DNA from: Cavenderia fasciculata
Taxonomy: Eukaryota; Evosea; Eumycetozoa; Acytosteliales; Cavenderiaceae
Direction: 5' to 3'
NCBI RefSeq assembly: GCF_000203815.1
Contig: NW_004457737.1
Coordinates: forward strand, 1,550,001 to 1,614,000
DNA length: 64,000 bases
The stretch's first letter is position 1. Each line of letters starts with the position of its first letter. This document shows, piece by piece, positions 22,764-36,222 of this stretch. A program made the translations under genes and the position numbers. The notes under the pieces are model-generated. The model was not told where the DNA came from. It did no database searches and saw only the letters and a list, made by a program, of their open reading frames with translations.

Positions 22764-23273
22764 TTTTTAGTGTATATATGGACTTGGGAATAAATAATAT
22801 ATGGTTATATATATAATTTTAATAAATATTATATTTGGAGATTAAGTTTGATTTATATATATATATATATATATGATATATGGAGGATTATATAATAAAT
22901 AAATAAATAAATAAATAAGATAGATTTTTTAATAATTAAATAATAACAAAGACGACGAATGAAATATATATATATTTATATATATAAATAGAAGTATGAA
23001 TATAATGTATTGGTGGTGACGGATGATGGTATTGAGTGGATGTGATGTAATGTATATGAATGGATGATGGATGGGTGTGTAGATTGGGATTTTAAATTGA
23101 AAGAATCAGAATGAATTTTCCTAATCGATCTATAATTAATTGAATGATTGAATAAATGTGTAGGTTAGTATATGTATGTATGTTGTTGTAGACGGGATGG
23201 AATGTGTATTGATCAATAACAATGTCTTGTTGCTGCTGTTGAGGTGTAGGGTGCTTTTCAAACAGCAATATTA

Positions 23274-23285
23274 TTGGCGGGCGAA
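23274..23285. promoter_or_regulatory. Second E2F-like word
   Basis: TTGGCGGGCGAA contains the GGCGGG core of E2F sites, about 510 bases upstream of the Wee1-type start codon and 115 bases from the perfect palindrome. It is weaker alone; the pairing makes it worth noting. Confidence 0.4.
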
Positions 23286-23399
23286 TTGAGGTTCACTCCT
23301 ATTTGTAATATGGTTTTGTCGTCGGTAGGTAGTAGTAGTAGGTATCAATCACTAAACAACACTCTTCGTCTATGTGAATAATAATAATAATAATAATAA

Positions 23400-23411
23400 T
23401 TTGGCGCCAAA
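23400..23411. promoter_or_regulatory. Perfect palindromic E2F-type site
   Basis: The 12-base palindrome TTTGGCGCCAAA fits the classic E2F/DP consensus (TTTSGCGCSAAA). It lies about 640 bases upstream of the Wee1-type start codon, with a related GC-rich word at 23274-23285 between it and the gene. GC-rich palindromes are rare in this AT-rich DNA. Function is inferred from known E2F control of cell-cycle genes. Confidence 0.55.
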
Positions 23412-24950
23412 CTATTCAATCAAATCAAATTGGTGGTGTGGGGGAGGGGTAAAAACACAACCCGATCGAGTGATCACCATCATGATCACCGCGTCTTTTG
23501 AGAGCAATGAGAATGCTATGGATGAGGATGATTGTGATACCACCAGTAATAATAATAATGCGATTTCAAAAACAAAAAACATTCTGCGTTGTTGCCCGTG
23601 GTAAAGACCCACCAAGAAGATATCTTGTAGTGTGGTGATGACATTGTGGTGTGCAGGGTGGGAGGATGAAGATGATCGTCTTGGTGTTAAAAGACCTCTA
23701 CCTACCTTTATATGTCTTTTTTAATAATAAATAGTATATATAGCCGCAATAATAAATAGATAAATAGATAGATAGATAGAGATATATATGGGTTGGGGTT
23801 GTGTATATATAAAGGAACAAGTTCACACACAAAAGAGGTATATCTTGTTACTTGTTCTCTTTCTCTCTCTACTATGATGAGTGAACCAACAATAGAGCCA
23901 ACTGTATTCTAACCGTTAGATCGATGAATTTGAATTGAGGGAAGATATATACGAAAAAAAATGAAAAAACTTTGAACGCTTGACAAAGGCCACATCCGCA
24001 ATGAAAAAAAGGAGGGAAGCTGTTCTGTTTGTCGAGTCGATGAAGCTTGGTTTGGGAAATTTGTTTTGTCAACCCTCATGGTTGGGATTTTTGTCGACTT
24101 TTCCTTATCTTTATCTTGGTCGCGATGAGATTGTTCTATCCGTCACTCTATTAGCTAATATTAGCGTGAGGGGGATCATCCCTTGTTTCTGATTAAGATT
24201 TATAAAGGTGGGTGATGGTTTGAATTGTCTTTTGTCTTCCGCTTTCAGATGACATACACGATTATTAAATGAAATGAGCGATTGATGTGAATGGGAGGGT
24301 GAATGGCTCTTCTATCATCAACGATTGATCTTACGATTCTTTTCTTGTTGATGAGAGGAGAAGAGTGAGTGTTAATATTAATATTTCTAACTATTTGATT
24401 CAAACAAATGATAATATTAATTGAATTTATATTTATATAAATTGGTGTAAGACCATTGCTCTAGTCGAGTCGTGCATGCCTCTCTCGAAAGATAAAGATG
24501 ATCTTGGTTCTTGATCCTCTCGAAAAGGTGTAAATCGATTTTTTTTGAGATTTTATGCACAGTGCGGGATGTGGATGGTTCGTGATGGTGCTGACAATCG
24601 GTATGATCTTACCAACAATTAATTAATTGACTCTTACTTTAATCCTATCTTTTTTTATATGAATATATGATGGTGATTGAGTGTTGGGTTGATTGATCTT
24701 GTACAAGTAAGAGAGAGATATGTACAATAATAATAATTATTACAAGATCAATAAACAACAATGCGAAAAATGGATCTGAGGACCAAAAAATGTGTGTGAA
24801 CAGCAACAGCACAGTACAGTTGAGACGTTAGGACGTGTGCGGGTTAACGTCTCACCGTTGTTCTCAAAGATAGATCATTCAATCAGATGGGCTACCTGCC
24901 GTTCAACTTGAATTTTTTTGGCTTTTAGATATTTTGCAAAAATGGTTCTT

Positions 24951-27856
24951 TTATTCTGGTTTGCTTGCGATTCGGTACTTCTTGCGATAGAAGTAAATAG
25001 AGGCAACAAATAATCTAAGATAAGATAGAAAAAAAAAAGAGGAGATTGGGGGGTTAGTTGACTTGAACAAAACATCATCATTTTTTGTTTGTCATATGCA
25101 AAGATTTGATTGAGGTGGATTCCAAACAGGAACCGATGAATCTTTGCACACAATGGGAAAGGAGATCTTTTTTTTTTGGTTGGGGGGGTTGTCTTGCGAC
25201 TTGATTGACTTCCAATCAAGATGGCTGTTACACACACCCAGGATCTGGTAATGGTCGACCTTTCCCACCTCACATGATTATGATGCAGCAAATAAAAAGA
25301 GGTCAAACAGCAGCAAAGACAGAAAGTTGAAGGGTGTTTTCGTTTGTTTGTTCCCAAATTGGGAAATTATACTTACGCAACTCCTACTAAGGTGCAAATG
25401 ACAATGATGAGTGTTTTTTTCCATGTTGAGACATGTGATACGATGGCGTTGTCGGGATAGTCGATCGCGTTGATGTAGAATCTCGAGATTGTTAAATTAG
25501 CATTACCAGTTACCAAACCTAAAAGAAGAAGAAGATAAGAAAAAAAGGAGGGAACCCGAATTGATAGATAAAAAACAAAAAGAAAGTTAGTTAAATCTTT
25601 AATCTCGACGAATATATATATAGTTGCATTGTACTAAATTAAAAAAAAAAAAAATCTCGAGACAATCTTTTTTTTTTTTAAACATTAGGGCAGGACCTAT
25701 GTTTAGGTCCAAGATTCTTTCATCGATGAAGAAGAAGTGAACCTATTTATACAATCCAATTAAAAACTACTGTCTGTATAACCCAGTACCAGTGAGTGTG
25801 TAACTCATTAAACTTACCAATTTCAAAATAGGATCTTTTTGAAATCCAACGATTGGCTGGGATCGATGAGAGTGTCGTGTTGACCCATAGCATTGACTGA
25901 CCCATCATTTGCTCTTTTGTGATTGGTGTAGTACTGGTATTGTCAAAATCAGTATACAATTGATAAAAGTTGATAATATCTGTTTTTAATTGCCATTGTA
26001 CTGGATTTGAAAGTTTGAACTAAAAATAATAATAATAGTAACAAATTAATAATAAGCCTACTGACTTGACATTTCTCTCTCTCTCTCTTCTTTCAGTTGC
26101 GTACATTTGGTAAATTAATCCAATAGGGAAAGTTATTTGGATTGGATGAATCTACAGATTGAGTAAAATGACAATTCATGAGATATCCAAACGAAGCAGT
26201 ATCAGACAATGAGTATTCGAAACATTTTTGAGTGGTGAGGACCATATCGCCAGTGCAGTTGGGAGTAGGTTGGATAGTTTGCAAGTTACATGTGAATGGG
26301 GTTTGACTGCCACACGTTGGACTGTTGTAATCGGCTGGGCAAGCACATGCACTAGTATTTACACTTCTGACACAATAATCTGCACAAACAGTATCTTGAT
26401 CAATTTGTAATGAACAATCGGTTCCTTGTGATTTACAATCAATCTAAAAAGAGAAGGAGGGTTTTAGTAATCTGTACAATGATCAATTAATTCTCTCTCT
26501 CTCTCTCTCTACATACATCTAATGATAAACATTCATCAGTTGGATTACAAGGAATGGTTTGAACTTTACATTGACCACTTGTAATTTGGTATTGTACAAT
26601 GGTTGTAGTGTATAGACTCTTGGGAATGACAACGCCATTGCATACAAGTTGTTCATTAATACACTTGAACCCAAATACCTGTGAGTTGAATGATGTAGAG
26701 GTATCGCAAATAACGTTTTGGATTTCACATTGCCATAATTGTCCAGTTGTACATGTCATACTCATTGAACAATAATTTAATTTATATTGGTTTTGGAAAT
26801 TAATATTATCATTTGGTTGATTTGAAAGACATTTCATCTATAAGAAAAGAATAAATAAATAAATATTAATATCAATACTATAATAACCAATATATATATA
26901 TATATATTTACCTCTAATAATTGACATTGATTATAATCGATAGAGTTATCAACTGGAGTTGTAATATCAACATTAATAGTTTGATTGTTACAAACCATTG
27001 TAACTGGACGACATGGAATAGATTGTGATGGTTGGCATGTATTTGTTAATTGATTATCATATGTTAATACACCAATATTTGAGCAGAATTCTAAATCAAT
27101 CAAATAATAAATAATTAATTAATAAATGTATTCTTAATAATAATAATAATAATAATAATTATGACGATTATGTTACATACGTGATGGAGTATATTGAAGA
27201 GAATTTTCCTTTGTTTTAACCTGTTGCTCTTTGTTGTTATTATTGTTATTATTATTATTATTATTAAGTTGATATGATTTTGAATATTTTGAAGCAGTAT
27301 CCAAATATGATTGATATTGATGATCGATGCTATTGATATTATTAACGGCATTCAAGATGTTTTGTTGTATCTTCTTTTTATTCTTTATATCGATAGTATG
27401 AGCAAGTGTAAGTTTAGGTTTATCATCTTGTTGTTGTTGTTGTGATTCATCGTTATTGTTATACAAAAGATGTATAAATTGATTAAATTGATTGAATATC
27501 TTATGAACATTGAATTTACTGTTATTCTCTACAGTGTTGACTCTAATGTCATTATTATTATTATTGTCTTTGTTGTTGTTGATATAGTTGTGTTCATTTG
27601 ACAAATCATCGAATGAATGGTGATTGTAGAATGACAAGAGGTTGTGATAGATCTTTTCGTAGAGTGTCGATGGTACTGTTTGGTATTCGATTAGTTCATC
27701 ATCATCTTGATCAGCTCCTCGAGACACTTGTCGATTTGTGTATTTATTATTCTGATTACTCTTTGGTGATGCTCTTCCTCCCAAAACTAGGTTGCTTTGA
27801 CTCACAAACACTAGTATAAAGAGTAGTGATAGAAAGAGTACTAATGATCTATTCAT
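24951..27856 (-). CDS. Cys-rich type I membrane protein with short cytoplasmic tail
   Basis: Seven exons (27856-27181, 27090-26912, 26837-26517, 26443-26105, 26019-25818, 25518-25377, 25014-24951) join with every frame closing, giving 640 residues. A signal peptide (residues 1-26) is followed by a 200-residue Asn/Gln-rich segment. A region of about 290 residues then holds regularly spaced Cys pairs in short repeats such as CxxxxxxPCxxxxxxC, including an EGF-like stretch with CACPADYNSPTCG. A roughly 110-residue domain without Cys follows, then one membrane helix (TLIIVICTLVGVALFVASIY) and a basic 12-residue tail ending RIASKPE. This layout is common in dictyostelid adhesion or receptor-like surface proteins. 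I do not recognise a specific family. Confidence 0.8.
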
Positions 27857-28074
27857 GATTATATCTATCTATCTATTTTATCTAATATACAATGGAATCG
27901 CTAAAGATATATATGCATGTATATCTTATCTGTGTCTGTTGCTACTTATTTGTTTAATTAAATTAATAAGAAAAGATATCTTTGGGTTTAAAGAAAAAAA
28001 AAAGTTTTTGGATTCTTTTTGAGAAAGTGGAAAAAGTGTATGACTTGTCAAAGAGCCTCGTTGTTGGTACTTTA

Positions 28075-28566
28075 TTAAATTCTTTTATAAAACTTTGGTT
28101 GTTGTTGTTGCTGTTGTTGTAATTGTTGTTGTTGTAATGTCCACATGTCATTACTATTTCCATTCATGTTGTTGAAACCAGGCATATAATTTTGTTGTTG
28201 TTGTGGTTGTTGTTGATATTGGAAATCATTTCCAAATGGATTATTACTACTATTATTATTATTATTATTATTGTTGTTGTTGTTATTTTGTTGGTACTGG
28301 AAATCATTTCCAAATGGATTATTATTACTATTATTATTATTATTATTATTGTTGTTGTTGTTATTATTTTGTTGGAATGGTTGTTGTAGGCCCCATGAAT
28401 CATTTGATGCATTTTGATAAACATTTGAATTATTATTATTATTATTTTGTTGTTGGAATGGTTGTTGTTGTTGTTGTAAGAATTGTTGATGTTGTTGAGA
28501 TTGCATAGAGGTAGGAGACATGTGTTGTTGTTGTTGGTTAGCTTGTTGTTGTTGTTGTTGGTTAGC

Positions 28567-28618
<52 letters not shown>

Positions 28619-31600
28619 GATTGAGGAGGAGTAGTTGGTTGTTGATGTTGTTGTTGTGATTGAGGAGGAGTAGTTGATTGTTGAGGTGGGGTAGTGGATT
28701 GTTGAGAGAAAAAGTGACCATAGGGACACTCAGTGTTGGTGCAACCAGATGGACTATTAAAATATTTACAAGCGACCACCTTTGGATCATGTGAGAATGG
28801 ACAATCGGTGCCCTTAAAGCACGACCCACCCTTGAAGAATTTACAGAGTTCCATCTTTTTGTCGTGGACGGGACCCTCATGGATAAAGGTGCACTCGTCA
28901 CCCTTGGTGCATGCACCTTGTTTGTAATAGTTGCACAGTACCGTCTTTTCCTTACTTACTGGTTTCTTCTTCTCGTCAAAATTAATTCCAACATAGAGAT
29001 TGGGGGCAGTACCGGGGGTGGTCTTGCCCTGCTGCTGCTTTTTAGAGGAGGATGGACTTTTCTTTTGATTTAATTTCTGTTGTAGTTGATTTTGATGTTG
29101 TAAACGGTTTTTGAGTTTCTGTAGTTTTGCTTCTTGATGTTTTTGAGACTGTTGTTTATGTTGATGCTGTGGTTGTTGAAGATTGTTTTCATGTTGTTGG
29201 ATTTTTTGTTGTAGTCTCTTTTGTTCCCTTTCAATCTTTTCGGCTTTAGTCACTTTTGCTCCTGAGGGTTTTTGTTGTTCCTTTTGATCGAGTTTTGTTT
29301 GCTTTTTTAATTTCTTGGCCTCCTTTTTATCGCTTTTAAAGTTGACAAAGTCTTGGTAGCGATCTTGGTGCTTCTTGATGTAAAGATTCTTGATCTGTCC
29401 ATCTTCCTTTTGGAGATTGGTCATGATCTCTTTGGAGAGACCCAATTTGGTGTTGTGTCTTCTTCTTTCTCGAAGCTTACCCAACAACTCTCCAAAGTTT
29501 AACCCATCAAAGTTGATTGGCCCAGTTTGTATGGCTGTTCCAGCAGGCAGCTGTTGTGATGGTATTGGTGCAGTTTTCATTTTCTTTTGTTGTTGTTCAA
29601 AATTGAAATCTTGTCCCAAATTTTCGAGCAACGAAGAGTCATCATCATGAGACCGCTTGACCAACAATGTACTGTTATTCTCTCGTTGGTGTTGTTGTTG
29701 TTGTTCAGACGAGTTATCAGTATCTCCCATATCAATTTCCAATTCATTTTCTTCTTCATAGGTTTCATCATCGTCGTCATCTTCATCGTCATCATCGTCA
29801 TCACCCGATGAATCGTCATCTTGAATATCCATAACAAATTCTCCATCATCATTGTCTATCATTGTAGTTGCAGCTGTATTGGTCGTTGATGTTGATGTGG
29901 TAGAGGTACTGTCGTCTTGAAGGAATTGACTATCTTGTGATGAATCAGAGGATGATGATAAAACATTCTCTTTACCAAGATTTGTTGTGGGCATTGTTTC
30001 TTCTTCTTCTTCAGATAATAATTTTGGTAATGCTTGACTAAATATATTTCCGACAATCACATTACTATTTTCTACAACAGGTATTGTAGTAGATGTCTGT
30101 TGTTCGAGTAATTTTGGTAATCCTTGAGAAAATATATTTGATAATGATGATGATGATGATGACTCTTGTTGATGATGAGAGGAAACATCATTTGATGACT
30201 CTGTTTGTTCTGGTAAAAGTTTAGGTAATGCTTGTGCAAATGGATTAACAGATTGTTGTTGTTGTTGTTGTTGTTGTGGTTGAGATGTTATTATATTTGG
30301 TTTAACAACTACAGGTTGTTGTTTGGTTGATCTTGAAAATACAGATTCCTGTCGATTGACATCTTTAACAATCAAATCTATCGTCTTTGGGACGGTTGGA
30401 GGAGTATCGTTTGTTCGTTGAGGATTTGCAATATCAGGTACAATCCAATATGGTCGAGATCGAATTTTACCAGCAACTAATGGTGCCGATGCTGTAGCTG
30501 CCAAACTAGGTGAAGAGGGTGTAGACGTGGTGGTTGGTGTCATTGCAGAGGATGGTGAAGACGATGAGGACGAGTTGTTTGGTGACAATGAGGTGGTTGG
30601 TTGTCCCTGAGCACCACCAACACCTACAACAGGATCTTGTTGTTTTTGTAACAATTCTTGTTGCTTTTGCTTTTGTTTTTGGATGGATGGATGAAGTTTG
30701 AGTGCTGGATTTTTGACTGGAGTTGTTGGCATTGTAATCGATGGTTGTGGAGTTTGTTGTTGTTGTTGCTGTTGTTGCTGTTGTTGTCCTCCTTTGGGTT
30801 GTTTGGGTGCGTCTGCGAGCAGCTCAGGGTTACGTAGTAGAGAGATAAACATTTGACGGATAGATATATGCGAGCTCAGTTCTTTGAGTACACCTTCCCA
30901 CGACTCGTCGCCGTGACGATGGTAACCCTTGGACCGCTGGATAAAGATCTTGTCACGCAACGACTTTTTGAACTGTTGGTTGTCGAGCAGCGTTGGCTTT
31001 TTGATGAGCGCCAGAATGCCCTCGCAAACGGTCGGCGAGAACATCTGCACGAGGTGGACGAGCTGCTGGTAGCTGCTGTCGGCCGTATCGAGCACGTGCA
31101 TGCACTCTCCCAGTCTCACTGGACTAGAATACTTGCGAGGGGTGTCTTGCGACTTGTTTTTGAGCGATGGCAGCACGTCGGCAATATCAGCCGACTGGTC
31201 GTAGAGGTCGGCGTAGAACGGGCTGATGATCGAGCTGCACTGGTTCATAATGGGACGGTACGTGCGACTCACGATTTTAGCCCACGGACGCAGATACTTT
31301 TCGAGGACGTCTTGCTTGGCCTCCTTGATATTCATAATCTTGGACTTGATGATGGCACGCACCTCGGGGTAATTTGACTCGTGCGACAGTCCAAACTTGG
31401 ACAATGCATAGCATGACGGCGACGAGATGGTCGGGTTGTCATCGGCCGACAGCTCAAACAAAAGCACCTTGAGCGGTGTGAAAAACGGCGAGTTTTGGCT
31501 GTTCAAGTAGTAGGTGATCTGTCCGTACGTGTACAGCACCGACGACTTTACAATACCCTGGAATCGAGGGTTTTGCAACACCACCTTGAAGATCTTGGCC

Positions 31601-33238
31601 AGTTTTGGCAACCATTCACTTGCATTTGATCGAACCAACAATCCCAACGCCTTGCACGCTGCCACTTGGACAGTATACACCTCTTCTCTCTTCCATGGAT
31701 CGTTATCTTCATCTCCCTTGTAATCATCAATTTTGTGATATTGTAATAATTCCAATGATTTACTATAACATATTGATTCTATATTTTTATCGTTTACAAT
31801 ATCTAAAAATAAATCAAAATCAATCAAACATTATTAATAATCCATACAATATTGACATAATTCATTCATCCATTCATTCTATCTGACATACTTGCAGTTG
31901 GACAAGATGCAAATCCTAATGCATGAATACCAGCAGCTTTCAAAAGGTAATGAGGATTTTCAACAGCTTCTAACCATCTCTTCATACACATAACACGAAT
32001 TTGAGAATTGGTTTGTGACATTCTACCAAATGCAACCAACACGGAACAAATAATTTCCTTGGATGAAACGGTCAAACTGAAATACTTTTCAAATAATCCA
32101 ACCAATAGATCCTGATAGATGGGGTAACGTCTCCCTATTCTTCCCAATGATTGAACGCATACCTTTTTCAAGTATTGCAGATTCTCTCCTTTAAATTCCA
32201 ATATCTTTGCTAAAAATGTTATCGTTTGATTTACCAATGGTTCCTCATGACATGCTATAGCTCCAATTGATAAAACTGCACATCTAATAACTGTTTTTCT
32301 ATAGAAATCAAAGTTAATAATAATCCTTAAATCTATACCAATGTTGATGGTTGATGATTTACATACCTATATAATAAAAAGTTTTGAACCATGTCTAATA
32401 ATTTTGTAAATATTTTAAATCGTAATTGTTGGGGAGATGGTGCAAATGAACTTATTTGATTGGATAATGAAAGATCGACTAAACTTTGAACGGCCACTTT
32501 TACAACACTATATTGATTCAACAAATTATTAAAAAAAGAATGTTATTATGATCCAATCCAATACAATATTGGAATATTCAGATTTAGTTTAGGGGTTAGT
32601 ATCTATTCTTCTCCTCTGCTTTTTTGGCCTTTTTAATGATACACCCTAACTATAGGTTATCACACTCTCTCTCGCTCCCTCTTTTTTGGAAGGATCTTCA
32701 AAGTTTAGAAGTGGTGACTGATCAGTCAACGATGATTAATTAATTTAACCACAACAATTCTTTTAACCTTCACTTTGAAGATCTGATCCATCAAGTTCGG
32801 GAATCCACAAGTGGATTATTATATTAATCCCCCTTCCAAAATGAGAGAGAGAGAGAGAGAGAGAGAGTTTAGCACTTTACCAAACCACCTGACCGAATAA
32901 AAGTCAATGGGATGTATGTCGTACGAGTATGTATCATATATGAGTTGAATGGATGCTGATAGATAGATGGAGAAGGAAGGAAGGAAGGATATATTATATT
33001 AAATGATTCATGCCTTAGATCTGTATTAGATTGAAAGGAGGACGGGTCAATCAACTTGAAACACAAAGCCAGTACATCTTCAAATTCTTCGGCACTTTTT
33101 GATTGTCCACTGCTAATGTTAAAGTTTTTTGATATAGACTTTGTTGGTTGTTGTGGTTTTGGTTGTTGTTGTTGTTGTTGTTGTTGTTGCTGTGGAGCTA
33201 GGTGAAATGATTGTTGTTGTTGATGATGTTGTTGTGGC

Positions 33239-33270
<32 letters not shown>

Positions 33271-33342
33271 TTGTTGAAAATTGAAATGATGTTGTGGTTG
33301 TTGTTGTTGTTGTTGTTGAAAAGAATAATTATTTAGATTCAT
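28075..33342 (-). CDS. HEAT/ARM-repeat protein with three CCCH zinc fingers
   Basis: Exons at 33342-about 32876, 32507-32367, 32298-31892 and 31802-28075 give about 1580 residues. An N-terminal poly-Gln segment leads to roughly 500 residues of helical repeats. A long low-complexity and acidic linker follows, then a basic Lys/Gln coiled region. Three CCCH fingers come next, spaced C-x7-C-x5-C-x3-H twice and then C-x8-C-x4-C-x3-H. The tail is Gln/Asn-rich. CCCH fingers usually bind RNA, and helical-repeat plus CCCH proteins occur in mRNA processing complexes, but I cannot assign this to a named one. The exon 1-2 junction is uncertain: the only donor that keeps the frame is GTGCTA, while a better donor (GTAAAG) breaks it. 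Confidence 0.75.
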
Positions 33343-33767
33343 TCTCTCGACCTAACTTCAAGTTTCTCTCTTGTCTTCTTCCTTCACACAGTCTCCGAGA
33401 CAGAGGACAGCAATAGCACTACTACTACTAAGTATACTTAAATAATAATCACGTTTCCTTTCCCTCTTTGTCTGTCTTATCGTCGTCGTCTGGTATTAGT
33501 TATCTCGTGTTCAGATAGTAAGGTTCTCAAAAAATAATAAATAAGATTAAAATTATAAACAAAGTATCCTTTGATCTTCTTCTTTTCTTCTTTCTTAATA
33601 ATTGATAGTAGGATAAAGTAATGAAAGTTAAGTATATAAATATAAAACAAGTGAATGAACTAATTAACTCTAAAACATGTTTTGAGCTGCGCTGACTTCA
33701 AAAAAAATATAATAAAAAATATTAAAATTACTTTTTTTCAATAAATAAACCTACTTGTTTGTTTTGT
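33343..33767. other. Intergenic region
   Basis: Between two minus-strand genes, upstream of the HEAT/CCCH gene. It contains an ACT repeat near 33418 and a GTC repeat near 33481, with A/T runs. No gene was seen. Confidence 0.55.
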
Positions 33768-35129
33768 TTATTCTTTATTTTTCATTAATTCAGAAAGCAT
33801 CTCTAATTGTTGTAATTTCATCTGTCGTCTTTTAAAATGAATATCATTATTATTATTATGTTGTTTTTGATTATTGTTGTTGGAATTAGAATTAGAATTG
33901 GATTGTTGTTGAACTTGTTGTTGTTGTTCAACTTTTGATTCAATCTCTAACAACATTGATAATGGAATGGAAACTTTATCATTAATCCATTCAATTGTAT
34001 TATTATTGTCACTATTATTATTATTATTATTGTTATTATTATCATTGATTGGTTGTATTTTTCTAGTCGGTTGTTGTTGAGAAAACTTTGAATAGAATTT
34101 ACAATAATTGAGAGCTCTTGCATAATCAATAGATTGAACATCACCATTTCTAACCTCTCTTTCACACTTTAAAACAAGTGATGATATCCGAGTCTTTGAT
34201 TGAGATGATTGTATCATAATGTTCCATAGAAATACAACTAATTTTCTGGCTCGCATATGTATTATTCCCCATCGTATCAATCTTCTCTCGATAGATATTG
34301 GTTTAAACAAGTCTGTTTGAAGCATAGCAATCAAACTGTTGCCAATCGATTGTAACCATTCATCGGCAACATCCAGTTTCAATAGTGGCTTTAACAGCAG
34401 ATACACTAGAGGTCTCATTCTACTAAAGTTGATGGTTTGTCTTCGATTGAGTATCACTCTTTCATAGAGTATTGGAGGTTTGGCAAGTGCACTCTCAATC
34501 TTTGTTCTTATAGTATAATGATGTCTCTTCATATCCTTTAACAATGATTTGGGAATATTATTATTATTACCATTATTACCAACAATCAATCTTCTTGAAC
34601 GTGATATCATCATTATATTATTCTCTACCATCTTTTTTTCAATTGGTTCAAATGTTTGTTGTACCAATTTATCTAAAGTAAAGTACACACAAATATATAT
34701 ATAAGTATTATATTCCTCGTACACTACTTATAAGAATATAGAAGAATATACAACAAACATACCATCTATACGATACTGATTAAAAGTAAATAAAGATATC
34801 AACTTTTGAACCATATTATTCTTCTTTTCAACTCCTCCATTATTCGTCGTCGTTGTTGTTGTTGATGTAGTAACAGCAATAGCATTATCAGTTGTATTGA
34901 TTAGATGAGATCTATTACACTTATCACCATATCTACACTTTCCAAACTTTCTAAACAAGAAACATATCTCTGTACCATTGATATCATATTCTATTATCTT
35001 TGGTTCAGATGACGAAGAAGAAGTTGTTGTTGCTGTTGTTTGTTCATTATTCTTCTTACTCTTATTCTTATTCTTATTATTATTATTCCTCTTTCGTTTC
35101 TTGTTTGATTCTAATGATGTATTCATCAT
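33768..35129 (-). CDS. CCCH zinc-finger protein, unrecognised
   Basis: Two exons, 35129-34763 and 34672-33768, give 423 residues. The start is the first ATG (35129); the codon before it is GTG. A basic Lys/Arg/Asn-rich N-terminus (KKRKRNNNNKNKNKSKK), likely nuclear, precedes one CCCH finger (C-x8-C-x5-C-x3-H, with CRYGDKC and SH) at about residues 57-76. The second exon holds a helical region of about 200 conserved-looking residues (RHHYTIRTKIESAL, RMRPLVYLLLKPLLKLDVADEW), then Asn/Gln runs and a short C-terminal helix. The function is unknown; RNA binding is inferred from the finger. It is the second CCCH gene in a row. Confidence 0.75.
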
Positions 35130-35306
35130 CACCTTTACATTGTTTGATTTATTTATTTATTTATATATCTATGTACATTCGTTATCAACATCGAAATGAT
35201 TCGTTTCCCTCTCTTTTTTCACATTTTGTCGGTACTTTGAGTAAAATATTTATTGAATCAATATTTTAGTGTACAGAGATAGAATAGAAGATAAAGAGAT
35301 AAAGAT

Positions 35307-36169
35307 ATGTTTACATTCAAAGGAAATAAAGAGTATCAAGATTCTGTGTCATCATCGTTGACAGCGATTAAATACAAAGCATCGGTTGAATTACCATCAT
35401 TGTCAGATGTCGAATCAGAAGATCATAGTCAACTTCACCTACTTCCATGTTCAATCGGTCATAATGGTTATGCAAACGTAGCAACTTACTTTAAAATCAA
35501 ACAATCAGATGGTATGATATAACACATATGAGATGAAAGAGAATGAAAGATTGTTGACACTTTTACCTTTTATAGATAGTATAAATGGAGGCTATTTTGA
35601 AAGTAGTTTAAGAGGTAGAAAGCTATTGGGAAAACAATTAAATATACCAGATGATTATCAAGGTATAATATTAAGATCTGAAAATGTAAAAGATGTCAAT
35701 ATGAAGGCTGACAATAACAATAATGGTGGCCCTGCCAATAAATGGGAGGCAGTATCATTATTTAATAACTTTACATACTGGAATAGAGAAACTAAACCAT
35801 CACAAGAAGATACAACTCAACAAGCTCTTAAATGGATATCAATAGCTCAACATGTATGAATTGAATTAAATTTCCACACATGTAATAATAACCCTAACCA
35901 TTTGAAATTCTATTTCTCAGATACACCAAAAAATAGCATATGATCAAATATTGGATCTTGATAAAATGAATCAAGATACTACTACTACTACTGCGACTAC
36001 CACTACTGATACAACAACAACAACAACGCCAACTGAACCAATTAATAACAATGGAGAAAAGATAAAAGTAAAAGAAGAGATAATAGAACCAGAGTTGGAA
36101 ATTAAAAAGGAAGAAAATATTAGTTCAACAACTACAACTACAACTTCAACGACTACAAATGGAAATGGA

Positions 36170-36222
<53 letters not shown>

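Larger units (their letters stand above)
22764..24950. other. Long intergenic region upstream of the Wee1-type gene
   Basis: About 2.2 kb separates the kinase start (-) from the end of the Cys-rich membrane-protein gene (-). It contains an AT-dinucleotide tract (22853-22874), an AAAT tract (about 22892-22918), two E2F-like sites and several GATA runs. The open frame overlapping 24875-25357 is explained by an intron and last exon of the next gene. No RNA gene was recognised. Confidence 0.55.

Noticed and set aside
24875-25357. 160-codon minus-strand open frame
   Set aside because: It covers the last intron and a shadow frame of the last exon of the Cys-rich membrane protein. The composition is not protein-like, and the correct frame ends at 24951 after the membrane helix.
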